Assembly (NCBI RefSeq): GCF_000738265.1
Contig: NZ_JFCQ01000016.1
Coordinates: 62,001-126,000 of the forward strand
From: Corynebacterium jeikeium
Lineage (GTDB): Bacteria > Actinomycetota > Actinomycetes > Mycobacteriales > Mycobacteriaceae
DNA: 64,000 nt
Direction: 5' to 3'
In this document: in pieces, positions 18,277-26,837 of the stretch
How the letters are laid out: each line of letters opens with the position of its first letter
Position numbering within the stretch: the stretch's first letter is position 1
Notes under the pieces: generated by a model
What the model was told of the DNA's origin: nothing
The model's input: only the letters and a program-made list of their open reading frames with translations
The model's database searches: none
Made by a program: the position numbers and the translations under genes

Positions 18277-18759
18277 TCAGGCGTGTCCCTGGTTCCTCAA
18301 GTCCCGCAATTTTTTTAAGTACGCGTTTTCCGCTTCCAACCGTGCGATCTGACGGCGCAGCTTGTCTTCTTCTGTAAGCCGCTTCGGTGCAGCCGAGCCT
18401 TTGGGTCTGCCCTTCGGCTTCGGTTTCAACGCCTCATCGCCGCCTTTGCGCCATTTCCAGGACCAATCTTTGACGAGCTGGTCTGACGACAGGCCAAACT
18501 CACGCGCAAGATCCATCATTGTCTCGCCGGCAAGGTGACGTTGGACAACTTCCTTCTTGATGTCGAACGAATACTGCTGCTTAATCGGTTTCTCCACAAG
18601 ACATAGCCTGCCATGCAGCTTAAACCGACGATAGAGCGTACGGACGACGTATTTGGAGACACCAAGAGCATTGGCAGCGGCAGCACAGTCCATGCCTTGC
18701 TCGAAACACTCCACCAGCTGCTCACGCTGATGCTCACTCAGCGAACTTCGTGCTCTCAA
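18277..18759 (-). CDS. IS3-family transposase OrfA
   Basis: The 160-residue DNA-binding half, with two helix-turn-helix regions (AAAANALGVSKYVVRTLYRR and MDLAREFGLSSDQLVKDW). A basic linker and a leucine-zipper-like coil (KLRRQIARLEAENAYLKKL) follow near the end. The start is TTG 18759. Codons TTA AAA AAA TTG (minus strand, 18318-18307) form the slip site. A -1 shift there continues as KIAGLEEPG into the OrfB frame. Confidence 0.88.
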   Translation of the reverse strand: MRARSSLSEHQREQLVECFEQGMDCAAAANALGVSKYVVRTLYRRFKLHGRLCLVEKPIKQQYSFDIKKEVVQRHLAGETMMDLAREFGLSSDQLVKDWSWKWRKGGDEALKPKPKGRPKGSAAPKRLTEEDKLRRQIARLEAENAYLKKLRDLRNQGHA

Positions 18760-18851
18760 TGAAAACTACTCCCCACTAGTCGGTAACTGATTTCTCAGTC
18801 CAACTAATGGGGAGCAGTTCAGATGAACTCCCTTGGGGCGTTTTTGGGGCT

Positions 18852-20789
18852 TTACAGGTTGACCGGGTACTGGCGCTGGTTGATCTGCGGATCGATGCGA
18901 TCTTCGACGAAGATGCCGTGCCAGACCATGAAGGCGATGACGGTCCACAGTCGGCGGGAGTGGTCCGGGCCGGAGCCGGTATTCATCGCCACGCGGTGTT
19001 CGTCCAGCATCTTCAGGACCTCTGCCTTGTTGAAGATGTGGTCGGTCTGCGAGGCCTCGATGTTCTCCTTGGCCCAGCCGTAGAGCTCATCGCCGGCCAG
19101 CCAGTGGCGCATCGGAACCGGGAAGCCCAGCTTCTTGCGGTGCAGCACGTGCGGGGGCACGATGCGCTCCATCGCCTTGCGCAGCGCGTACTTGGTCGTG
19201 CCGTGGGAAATCTTGAGCTCGTGGGGGAGGGATTCCGCCACCTCGAAGACGACCTTATCCAGGAACGGCACGCGCAGCTCCAGGGAGTTTGCCATGTTGA
19301 TCTTGTCGGCCTTGACCAGAATGTCGCCGCGCATCCAGGTGAACAGATCCAGGTGCTGCATCCGGGCAACTGGATCCATGTCCTTGGACTTCGCGTAGAT
19401 CGGTGCGGTGACTTCGCGGTGATCCCACTCGGGGCGGATCTCGCGCAGGACGCGTTCCAGCTGCTGGTAGTTAAAGGAACGGGCGTTGCCATAGTAGCGA
19501 TCCTCCATCGGCATGGTGCCGCGCTGGAGTAGGGACTTGCCACGCATGCCTTCGGGAAGTGCGTTGCCCACGCTGGCCAGCACGCGCTTCAGCGGGGAGG
19601 GGATCTTGTCGAAAGGCGCCAGGCTCAGCGGCTCTTTGTAGATGGTGTAGCCGCCGAAGAGCTCATCGGCGCCCTCGCCGGAGAGCACAACCTTCACGTG
19701 CTTGCGGGCCTCCTGCGCCACGAAGTACAGCGGAACCAGGGAAGGGTCGGCCACCGGATCGTCCAGGTACCAGATGATCTTCGGAATCGCCTCGGCGTAC
19801 TCCTCGGGGCTGACCACCTTGACGATGTGCTCGGCGCCGATGGCGGCGGCGGATTCCGCGGCGACGTCGACCTCGGAGTAGCCCTCCCGCTCGAAACCGG
19901 TGGTGAAAGTCAGCAGATCCGGGTTGTGGCGCTTGGCCAGTGCTGCAATGGCGGTGGAATCAATGCCGCCGGAGAGGAAGGAGCCGACCGTGACGTCTGC
20001 GCGCATGTGCTTGGCCACGGAATCCTCCAGGGCATCGGCGATGCGCTGGAACACGGCTTCCTCGTCGCCAGCAGCGACCTTCTTCACGGGGAAGCGAGGC
20101 TCGAACCAGCGGGTCTCCTCGACCTTTCCGCCTGGGGTGACAAAGCCATAGCTGCCGGATTCCAGGCGACGGATGTGCTTGTGCAAGCTTTCCGGCTCTG
20201 GGACATACTGCAGGTCGGTGTAGTGCGCCACCGCGCGGATATCCAGATCCAGGTTCAGGCCTAGATCCTCGGCCATAGACAGGATGCACTTCTTTTCCGA
20301 CGCAAAGACGGTGCCCGCCTCGGTGGTGGCGATGTACATCGGCTTGATGCCGAACTGGTCGCGGGCCAGGAAGAGCTTCTTTTCCTTTGAATCCCACACG
20401 GCAAAGCCGAACATGCCACGCAGGTGGTTCACCACATCGGCACCCCAGTGGTGGAAACCAACGACGATGGGCTCGCCGTCGCCCTCGGTATTAAAGGAGT
20501 AGCCGGCCGCTTTGAGCTCTTCGCGCAGCTCGACGTAGTTGTAGATCTCGCCGTTGAATGTCAGGGCGTAGCGGTTCGGTTCATCCTCGGGGCCCCACTG
20601 CAATGGCTGGTGGGAGTGCTCCAGGTCGATAATGGAGAGGCGGTTAAAGCCGAACACAACATCCTGGTCGTGCCACGTGCCGCTATCGTCTGGGCCACGG
20701 TGGTGCATGCAGGGCAGCGCATTTTCCACGGCATCAACGAAGTTCTCTGCGGCACCATTAGCCGCAATGATTCCAAGCAATCCACACAT
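18852..20789 (-). CDS. asnB: glutamine-hydrolysing asparagine synthetase / LtsA-type amidotransferase
   Basis: The protein (645 aa) has an N-terminal glutamine amidotransferase domain with the nucleophile cysteine right after the start methionine (MCGLLGII). A synthetase domain follows, with the ATP pyrophosphatase loop LSGGIDSTAIAA at about residue 266. In C. glutamicum the orthologue at this locus is LtsA, whose loss causes lysozyme sensitivity through altered wall amidation. The same role (amidating the diaminopimelate of peptidoglycan) is likely here by synteny. Length and motifs are complete. An IS element has inserted 31 bp after the stop. Confidence 0.93.
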   Translation of the reverse strand: MCGLLGIIAANGAAENFVDAVENALPCMHHRGPDDSGTWHDQDVVFGFNRLSIIDLEHSHQPLQWGPEDEPNRYALTFNGEIYNYVELREELKAAGYSFNTEGDGEPIVVGFHHWGADVVNHLRGMFGFAVWDSKEKKLFLARDQFGIKPMYIATTEAGTVFASEKKCILSMAEDLGLNLDLDIRAVAHYTDLQYVPEPESLHKHIRRLESGSYGFVTPGGKVEETRWFEPRFPVKKVAAGDEEAVFQRIADALEDSVAKHMRADVTVGSFLSGGIDSTAIAALAKRHNPDLLTFTTGFEREGYSEVDVAAESAAAIGAEHIVKVVSPEEYAEAIPKIIWYLDDPVADPSLVPLYFVAQEARKHVKVVLSGEGADELFGGYTIYKEPLSLAPFDKIPSPLKRVLASVGNALPEGMRGKSLLQRGTMPMEDRYYGNARSFNYQQLERVLREIRPEWDHREVTAPIYAKSKDMDPVARMQHLDLFTWMRGDILVKADKINMANSLELRVPFLDKVVFEVAESLPHELKISHGTTKYALRKAMERIVPPHVLHRKKLGFPVPMRHWLAGDELYGWAKENIEASQTDHIFNKAEVLKMLDEHRVAMNTGSGPDHSRRLWTVIAFMVWHGIFVEDRIDPQINQRQYPVNL

Positions 20790-20934
20790 GCGTTCCGACT
20801 TTACGCGGGTGGGGTAGAGGTGGGCTAGTTGCCACGGCGGGGAATCAACCGTTTAGTCGTTTAGTGATATGCGTTACATAATTTGACTTCTGTGAGAATA
20901 TCCAGCGATCAGTGCGCTAGGGGTGAGGTACGCG

Positions 20935-20940
20935 TAGCCT
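20935..20940 (+). promoter_or_regulatory. -10 element of poxB
   Basis: TAGCCT ends 7 nt before the poxB ATG, placing the transcript start on or next to the start codon. No -35 hexamer at normal spacing was recognised. Confidence 0.5.
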
Positions 20941-20947
20941 CGGGTAC

Positions 20948-22708
20948 ATGGCAAAAAACTTCGCATCACAGCTGGTAAAGACTCTCGAAAAGCAGGGCGT
21001 TAAACGAATCTTCGGGCTGGTGGGCGATAGCCTTAACCCAGTCGTCGACGAGGTTCGCCAGTCCTCCATTGAATGGATTCACGTGCGCAACGAGGAAGCT
21101 GCGGCGTTTGCCGCCGGAGCCGAATCCCTCGTCACCGGCGAGCTTGCCGTATGCGCCGCATCGTGTGGCCCGGGTAACACCCACCTGATCCAGGGACTCT
21201 ACGATTCGCACCGCAACGGCGCGAAGGTCCTGGCCATCGCCTCGCACATCCCCAGCGTGCAGATCGGCACTCAGTTCTTCCAGGAAACCCACCCGGAGCA
21301 GATCTTCCAGGAGTGCTCCGGCTACTGCGAGATGGTTAACTCTGCCGCCCAGGGGCCGAAGGTTCTGCACAACGCTATCCAGTCCACTCTGGCTGGCAAC
21401 GGCGTGAGCGTGCTGGTTATCCCGGGTGACGTATCTTCCCAGGCGATCGAGGAGGAGGGCTTCATCGACTCGGTGTACGCCAAGGGTCGCCCCGTGATGT
21501 ACCCGGATGCCGAGGAAGCAGCCCGCCTGGCCAAGGCCATCAACGATGCTAAGACCGTCACTTTGTTCTGCGGTGAGGGCGTCAAAAATTCTCGTGAACA
21601 AGTGCTAAAGCTGGCAGAGAAGATCAAGTCCCCGATCGGCCACGCTTTCGGCGGCAAGATGCACATTCAGTACGACAACCCGTTCGACGTCGGTATGTCC
21701 GGCCTGCTGGGGTACGGCGCGGCGCGCGAGGCTATGTACGATGCCGACCTGCTGATCCTGCTGGGTACCGACTTCCCGTACAACGACTTCCTGCCCACCG
21801 GCAACGTGGCGCAGGTTGACATCGACGGCTCCCACATTGGGCGCCGCACCACGATCAACTACCCGGTCGTCGGCGACGTTGGCGCGGTTATCGATACGAT
21901 CCTGCCGCACATCGAGGAAAAGACTGACCGCAGCTTCCTGGATAAGCAGCTACGCAACCACGCCCGCGCGCTGAACCACGTGGTGGATGCCTACACAAAG
22001 AAGGCTGGCAAGTCTAAGCCAATCCACCCTGAATACGTGGCGGACACCATCGACCGCCTGGCGGCCGAGGATGCGATCTTCACCGTCGATACCGGTATGT
22101 GCAACGTGTGGGCCGCCCGCTACATCACTCCGAACGGCAAGCGCGAGGAGATCGGCTCTTTCCGCCACGGCACCATGGCCAACGCGCTGCCGCAGGCACT
22201 GGGCGCGCAGGCTGCAGACCGAAACCGCCAGGTGATTTCCTTCTCTGGCGATGGTGGCCTGGGCATGCTCATGGGTGAACTGCTGACGGCGAAGCTGCAT
22301 GACCTGCCGGTCAAGATCATGGTCTTTAACAACTCCTCGTTGGGCATGGTGAAGCTGGAGATGATGGTTGCCGGCCTACCGGAGCACGAGACGGATCACG
22401 AGCACGTGAACTTCGCCAAGATCGGTGACGCTATCGGCATTAAGACGATCCGTATCGAGGATCCGCAGGACGTCGAAAGCGGCATCAAGGAGGCGCTGGC
22501 TTATGACGGTCCGGTGCTGGTCGATGTTGTGACCGACCCGAACGCCCTGAGCCTGCCGCCGAACATCACGTGGGAAATGATGATGGGCTTCTCTCGCTCC
22601 GCGACCCGCACCGTGTTTGAGGGTGGCGTTGGCCGCATGGTGAACCTTGCCCGCGCCAACCTGCGCAACATCGGTGGAGCCGGGGTGATCGAGATCAACA
22701 AGCTCTAA
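20948..22708 (+). CDS. poxB: pyruvate:quinone oxidoreductase
   Basis: PoxB (Pqo) oxidatively decarboxylates pyruvate to acetate and CO2 and passes electrons to menaquinone at the membrane. The 586-residue protein has the three thiamine-diphosphate enzyme domains. The N-terminal catalytic glutamate lies in VRNEEAAAFAAGAES. A central FAD domain includes PTGNVAQVDIDG. The C-terminal ThDP site is FSGDGGLGMLMGELLT followed by KIMVFNNSSLGMVKLE. No ribosome site is seen, and the leaderless start is supported by the -10 element just upstream. It sits between asnB and ctaC, which I know as neighbours in related genomes, so it looks inserted here. Confidence 0.93.
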   Translation: MAKNFASQLVKTLEKQGVKRIFGLVGDSLNPVVDEVRQSSIEWIHVRNEEAAAFAAGAESLVTGELAVCAASCGPGNTHLIQGLYDSHRNGAKVLAIASHIPSVQIGTQFFQETHPEQIFQECSGYCEMVNSAAQGPKVLHNAIQSTLAGNGVSVLVIPGDVSSQAIEEEGFIDSVYAKGRPVMYPDAEEAARLAKAINDAKTVTLFCGEGVKNSREQVLKLAEKIKSPIGHAFGGKMHIQYDNPFDVGMSGLLGYGAAREAMYDADLLILLGTDFPYNDFLPTGNVAQVDIDGSHIGRRTTINYPVVGDVGAVIDTILPHIEEKTDRSFLDKQLRNHARALNHVVDAYTKKAGKSKPIHPEYVADTIDRLAAEDAIFTVDTGMCNVWAARYITPNGKREEIGSFRHGTMANALPQALGAQAADRNRQVISFSGDGGLGMLMGELLTAKLHDLPVKIMVFNNSSLGMVKLEMMVAGLPEHETDHEHVNFAKIGDAIGIKTIRIEDPQDVESGIKEALAYDGPVLVDVVTDPNALSLPPNITWEMMMGFSRSATRTVFEGGVGRMVNLARANLRNIGGAGVIEINKL

Positions 22709-22755
22709 ACCGAACACCACGGGCGCCTGAAAGACACGCCCTTTAAGCCGATTCT

Positions 22756-22791
22756 TAGGCGGGAGTCTCGCGCTGCGCGGGCTCCCGCCTA
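22756..22791 (+). terminator. hairpin after poxB
   Basis: A 10-bp perfect stem, TAGGCGGGAG with CTCCCGCCTA, encloses a GC-rich loop that can pair further (CGCG). No T-run follows, so termination strength is uncertain. Confidence 0.5.
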
Positions 22792-22838
22792 ACCCGTGTG
22801 GGGGCAATGAGGGCGGTTGCCAACCCCGAAAAGGGAAT

Positions 22839-22853
22839 ATCACGTTTCGTGAT
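22839..22853. promoter_or_regulatory. palindromic operator candidate upstream of ctaC
   Basis: ATCACGTTTCGTGAT is a perfect inverted repeat (6-bp arms, 3-bp spacer) 142 bp before the ctaC start. It looks like a transcription-factor site, but I cannot name the factor. It is not the TGTGA-N6-TCACA GlxR pattern. Confidence 0.45.
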
Positions 22854-22994
22854 GGTGGCATTGTCCTGTCAATGGTCTAAGGTTCTTTAAGTGAAGTGGT
22901 TCTAGGTCTACCTATCGCGCGCGAACTGCAGGCGCGCGATAGGTGCGAAGGATCTGGAACTCAAGTGACGTGTGAATGAGGAAGGCAAACTCGC

Positions 22995-24104
22995 GTGGAA
23001 CAGCGAAATAAGCACGGTATGACTCGCCGTATTGGCCTCGCCGGTGTACTGGGTCTTGCTGGCCTGGTGCTGACTGGCTGTACTGTCGCCCCGCCGGATA
23101 ACAAGTTCTTCGAACTGCTTCGTATGGGCTGGCCGAAGGGCATTACCCCCGAGTCCAAGGAGATGGGCAACCTCTGGGTGTGGGTCTGGGTCGTCGCCTG
23201 GATCATCGGCATCATCATGTGGGTTCTGTTGTTCGTGAACATGGGTCGCTCTAGCGCGAAGAAGGCTGCGAAGCGCGGCGAGGACGAGTTCCCGCGCCAG
23301 ACCGGCTACAACGTTCCGCTGGAGCTGGTGCTGACCACCCTGCCGGTTCTGATCGTTTGTGGCCTGTTCTTCTTCAACGTGCAGGCACAGGATCGCGCAA
23401 CGGCTCTGGACAAGGATCCGAAGGTTACCGTTGACGTCACCGCATACCAGTGGAACTGGAAGTTCGGTTACGAGAAGGTTGCTGCAGAGCTGAACGGTGG
23501 CAAGGAGTACAACGGCACCGACAAGGAAGCTCAGGCTCGCGCCGAGGATTCCAAGAAGCCGGCCGAGAAGCTCGACGAGCACGGCCACCAGGTTCCGGGC
23601 CCGATCCACGGTCGCGCCAAGGATGACTACAGCTTCCTGAAGTTCAACAAGATCGAGACCCTGGGCACCACCCAGGAGATCCCGGTTCTGGTTGTTCCTT
23701 CCGGCACTCCGATCGAGTTCAACCTGGCTTCCGCCGACGTTGTTCACTCCTTCTGGATCCCGGAGTTCCTGTTCAAGCGCGATGCCTTCCCGCACCCGGA
23801 GGCTAACCGCTCTGAGCGTCGCTTCCAGGTCGAGTCCATCGACAAGGAAGGCGCATTCGTCGGCCGCTGTGCTGAGATGTGCGGTACCTACCACGCAATG
23901 ATGAACTTCGAGCTGCGCGTTGTTTCCCCGGAGAAGTTCGAGCAGTACATGAAGTTCCGCCAGGACAACCCGGATGCCCCGAACTCCGAGGCTCTGAAGT
24001 CCATCGGCGAGGAGCCGTACGCAACCTCCACCCACCCGTTCGAGTCCAACCGCACCGGTACTCGTACCCCGAACGAGAACTACAAGGACCGCAACGCCGC
24101 GTAA
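22995..24104 (+). CDS. ctaC: cytochrome c oxidase subunit II
   Basis: CtaC carries the CuA centre of the aa3 oxidase and takes electrons from the bc1 complex. The 369-residue protein is a lipoprotein (LVLTGC at about residues 24-29). Two transmembrane helices follow (about 58-76 and 105-125), then the periplasmic cupredoxin domain. CuA ligands are visible: H in VHSFWIPEF, then CAEMCGTYHAMM with two cysteines, histidine and methionine. As in other corynebacteria, a charged insertion of about 45 residues (near residues 165-210) lies in the CuA domain. GTG 22995 is the start. ctaF follows after 41 bp. Confidence 0.95.
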   Translation: MEQRNKHGMTRRIGLAGVLGLAGLVLTGCTVAPPDNKFFELLRMGWPKGITPESKEMGNLWVWVWVVAWIIGIIMWVLLFVNMGRSSAKKAAKRGEDEFPRQTGYNVPLELVLTTLPVLIVCGLFFFNVQAQDRATALDKDPKVTVDVTAYQWNWKFGYEKVAAELNGGKEYNGTDKEAQARAEDSKKPAEKLDEHGHQVPGPIHGRAKDDYSFLKFNKIETLGTTQEIPVLVVPSGTPIEFNLASADVVHSFWIPEFLFKRDAFPHPEANRSERRFQVESIDKEGAFVGRCAEMCGTYHAMMNFELRVVSPEKFEQYMKFRQDNPDAPNSEALKSIGEEPYATSTHPFESNRTGTRTPNENYKDRNAA

Positions 24105-24145
24105 GTAGCGGGGCGTAAGGCTAAGTAAGGAAGAGAGATAAGCAA

Positions 24146-24577
24146 ATGAACTCTGGTGCAAAGCTTTTCTACGGTATCGGTACCTTCTTCGTTGTGGTCA
24201 CGGTGTTCTACTTCATCGTCACCTCCTCCGTGAAGGATACGGGCAACGTCATGGGCGTTGAGTGGGCTGGTGGCACCGGCCTGGTCATGGCCACCCTGCT
24301 GGCCTTCATGCTCGGCGGTTACCTCCACCTGACCGCCAACAAGACCGACATCGGTCCGGATGACTGGGAAGAGGCAGAGATCGAGGACGGCGCTGGCGTG
24401 CTGGGCTTCTTCTCCGCAAGCTCCATCTGGCCTTTCTGGATGACCGTCTCCATCGTCGTGATGGGCGCCGGCCTGGCTTGGTGGCACCTGTGGCTGGTCG
24501 TCTTCGGCGCAGCCATGCTGATCTGGGCAACCACGATGCTGAACCTGCAGTACGGCCTGCCGCCGGAGAAGCACTAA
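24146..24577 (+). CDS. ctaF: cytochrome c oxidase subunit IV
   Basis: A small actinobacterial subunit of the aa3 oxidase, needed for the bc1-aa3 supercomplex. The 143-residue protein has four hydrophobic segments (about residues 8-27, 37-58, 90-108 and 112-132). The acidic loop TDIGPDDWEEAEIEDG lies between the second and third. The ATG is preceded by GGAAGAGAG about 12 nt upstream. It forms a pair with ctaC. Confidence 0.93.
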   Translation: MNSGAKLFYGIGTFFVVVTVFYFIVTSSVKDTGNVMGVEWAGGTGLVMATLLAFMLGGYLHLTANKTDIGPDDWEEAEIEDGAGVLGFFSASSIWPFWMTVSIVVMGAGLAWWHLWLVVFGAAMLIWATTMLNLQYGLPPEKH

Positions 24578-24598
24578 AACTTCACACTTCACTAAAAG

Positions 24599-24650
24599 CT
24601 CCCCCTCCCGCTAACCACTCTGGTTGCTGCGGGAGGGGGAGTTCTTTTTG
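24599..24650. terminator. ctaF/trpD bidirectional terminator
   Basis: A 12-bp perfect stem (CTCCCCCTCCCG at 24599-24610, complement at 24630-24641) is followed by TTCTTTTTG on the plus strand. On the minus strand an AGTTTTAGTG tail is present, so it probably serves both convergent genes. Confidence 0.85.
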
Positions 24651-24683
24651 TCTTTCTTATCGACGCCCCTTCAGGCGCGCCGA

Positions 24684-25787
24684 CTAAAACTCACGCCCAA
24701 CAATCCTTTCCATCTGGCGCAAGGCGGCACCGGATTCCAGAGCCTCACGGGCGACCTCTACCTGGGCGGCGAGGGCCGCCTGGAAACCTTCCTCCTCCCA
24801 GCCCCGGACGGCTGTCAGGGCACCAGCTGTGTTGATCAAGACAGCATCCTTGATCGCCCCCTCGATCTCGCCCTTCATGAGGCGCACAGCAACGTCCGCG
24901 TTATAGCTCGCGTCGCCGCCCGCGAGGCTGCCGTCTTCATAGAAGTCGAGGCCGACGCTGCGAGGGTTAATGATTTCCTCGCCGGTGCGGCCGTGGGCGT
25001 CCACAGTTACAACCTCAGTGGGCGTGCAGACAGAGATTTCGTCCATTCCGTCCATGCCGCGCACCACGAGTACGCGACTACCGCGATGGGCGAAGGCACC
25101 GCCCATGATGGGCATGAACTCCTTGAAGGCGCAGCCAATGAGGCCGTACTTGGGGTAGGCCGGGTTCGTCATGGGCCCCAGCAGGTTGAAGATGGTGGGT
25201 GCGCCCAACTGGCTGCGAACGGGGCCGGCGAAGCGCATGGCGGGGTGGTAGGTCTTGGCGAACATGAACGCAAAGCCGGTGGTGTGAGCGTCCTCGCGGA
25301 TGGCCTCGGGGGAGCGCTCGATGTCGAGCCCCAGAGCCTCCAGCATGTCCGCGCCGCCGCACTTGGAGCTGGCAGCGCGGTTGCCGTGCTTAACCACCGG
25401 AACGCCGGCAGCGCTGACAACGAAGGAGGCCATCGTGGAGATGTTGACGGTGTGGTGGCCGTCGCCGCCGGTACCGACGATGTCCACGCAGTTGGGAACA
25501 TCGCTGAAGTCCACGGGGGTGGCGAAACTAGTCATCGTCTCCGCGGCGGCAGCGAGTTCCGCAGCGGTGATGCCCCGGACGCGGATGCCGAAGATAAACG
25601 CTGCGATCTGTGCTTCGGTGGCTTTGCCGTCCATGATCTCGTTCATGGCCCAGCGCACCTGCGATTCACTGAGCTCCTGTCCGTTACCCAAGCGCCCCAA
25701 CACGCCGGGCCAGGTGAAGTAGCTGGAAGGCAGCTGTTCGGGGGACAATCCGCCCGGTTGTGCGGGCTGTGGGGTAGCGGGGGACAT
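24684..25787 (-). CDS. trpD: anthranilate phosphoribosyltransferase
   Basis: TrpD transfers phosphoribose from PRPP to anthranilate in tryptophan synthesis. The 367-residue protein has DIVGTGGDGHHTVNISTMASFV (PRPP site), KHGNRAASSKCGGADMLEALG (anthranilate site), and LLGPMTNP. The frame is open far upstream, but ATG 25787 begins the conserved protein, with a GAGAGG ribosome site. The location opposite ctaE is also known for trpD in mycobacteria. No other trp gene is nearby, so it stands alone. Confidence 0.94.
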   Translation of the reverse strand: MSPATPQPAQPGGLSPEQLPSSYFTWPGVLGRLGNGQELSESQVRWAMNEIMDGKATEAQIAAFIFGIRVRGITAAELAAAAETMTSFATPVDFSDVPNCVDIVGTGGDGHHTVNISTMASFVVSAAGVPVVKHGNRAASSKCGGADMLEALGLDIERSPEAIREDAHTTGFAFMFAKTYHPAMRFAGPVRSQLGAPTIFNLLGPMTNPAYPKYGLIGCAFKEFMPIMGGAFAHRGSRVLVVRGMDGMDEISVCTPTEVVTVDAHGRTGEEIINPRSVGLDFYEDGSLAGGDASYNADVAVRLMKGEIEGAIKDAVLINTAGALTAVRGWEEEGFQAALAAQVEVAREALESGAALRQMERIVGREF

Positions 25788-25804
25788 TGCTATTGGGGTA
25801 CCTC

Positions 25805-25836
25805 TCTGGTTAGAAGAATCTAAGCGTACTAACCAG
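25805..25836. promoter_or_regulatory. operator-like inverted repeat before trpD
   Basis: CTGGTTAG (25805-25812) and CTAACCAG (25829-25836) form 8-bp arms with a 16-bp spacer. On the minus strand a -10-like TAGACT (25842-25837) abuts the outer arm, so the repeat covers the expected transcript start of trpD. The rest of the 355-bp gap to ctaE shows a small CCCC-TAA-GGGG hairpin near 26022-26034 and no gene. Confidence 0.4.
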
Positions 25837-26142
25837 TCTATTAGGCTCGAGGGGAGTGCGGGGAGCTTTTGGCGGGTGATTAGGCGGTTCCCGTTGGGGG
25901 TGCCGGGGGAGGCCATGGTTAGCCCCATCAGAGGGTGGTGAGCGTGTCTGCTCTTGACGAAAGTGTGTATTGACCTGTCGTTATGTAGGCCGTCGGATGA
26001 GTGCATGGAAAAGTTCCCGCTAACCCCTAACGGGGTGGACTTTCAGGCTTATCCAAGGTTTCACCTGCGGATTTACAGATTCCTTCCAGAAAACCGTCCG
26101 AGTGAATCGACTATCGGGCTTCAAACGGCCATACTGTTAGGC

Positions 26143-26754
26143 GTGACGAGCGCAGTTGAAAACCCAGGTATGGCAGCACCACATCGTGTTGCGACACTGA
26201 ACCGACCCAATATGGTCAGTGTCGGCACGATTGTGTTCCTGTCTCAGGAATTGATGTTTTTCGCTGGCCTGTTCGCGATGTACTTCGTGTCCAAGGCCAA
26301 CTCTGGCGGCAATTGGCCGTCCGAGCCCACGGAGCTGAACGTGCCGTTCGCGGCAGCAATTACGGTCATTCTGATCAGTTCTTCGTTCACTGCTCAGTGG
26401 GGCGTATTCGCAGCGGAGAGGGGTGACGTCTTCGCACTCCGCAAGTGGTATGCACTTTCGGCGCTTCTGGGAACGATCTTCCTGGTTGGCCAGATCTACG
26501 AGTACATCCACTTGGTTGAGCACGGAACCACGATCGGTGGCTCCGTCTACGGATCGGTCTTCTACATCACGACAGGCTTCCACGGCGCGCACGTGCTCGC
26601 CGGTGTTCTGGCCTTCGTTGTGGTTCTGTTGAGGACCGCGAAGTCGAAGTTCACCCCGGCACAGGCCACCGCCGCCGTCGTTGTGTCTTACTACTGGCAC
26701 TTCGTGGACGTGGTGTGGATCGGCCTGTGGATCACGATTTACTTCATTCAGTAG
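26143..26754 (+). CDS. ctaE: cytochrome c oxidase subunit III
   Basis: The third core subunit of the aa3 oxidase, made of five transmembrane helices (203 aa). The N-terminus [21 protein letters not shown] is the corynebacterial one and fixes the start at GTG 26143, although the frame is open upstream. TACTGT (26132-26137) ends 5 nt before it, giving a leaderless message. [16 protein letters not shown] and the C-terminal [14 protein letters not shown] motif are typical. qcrC follows after 83 bp, as in the usual ctaE-qcrCAB order. Confidence 0.94.
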   Translation: MTSAVENPGMAAPHRVATLNRPNMVSVGTIVFLSQELMFFAGLFAMYFVSKANSGGNWPSEPTELNVPFAAAITVILISSSFTAQWGVFAAERGDVFALRKWYALSALLGTIFLVGQIYEYIHLVEHGTTIGGSVYGSVFYITTGFHGAHVLAGVLAFVVVLLRTAKSKFTPAQATAAVVVSYYWHFVDVVWIGLWITIYFIQ

Positions 26755-26837
26755 GCCGGCCAGGCCGGTTCTTCCTTCTGAAGAGAGTCGGCCTACAGCC
26801 CATCGCAATTCCATTGACTAACAAATAAGGGAACAAG

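Larger units (their letters stand above)
17383..18821. mobile_element. intact IS3-family (IS150 group) insertion sequence
   Basis: The 1439-bp element has imperfect 26-bp terminal inverted repeats: TGAACT..CCCC..AGTTGGACTG at 17383-17408 and its counterpart at 18796-18821. It is flanked by a GAT duplication (17380-17382 and 18822-18824), the 3-bp size usual in this family. It carries orfA and orfB on the minus strand with an A7 run between the frames. It landed between the convergent ends of erpA and asnB, 31 bp from the asnB stop, so it breaks no gene. Confidence 0.93.

Noticed and set aside
22756..22791. Hairpin after poxB as a riboswitch for ctaC
   Set aside because: It is a simple symmetric GC hairpin right after a gene end. 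A terminator or processing stem explains it better.
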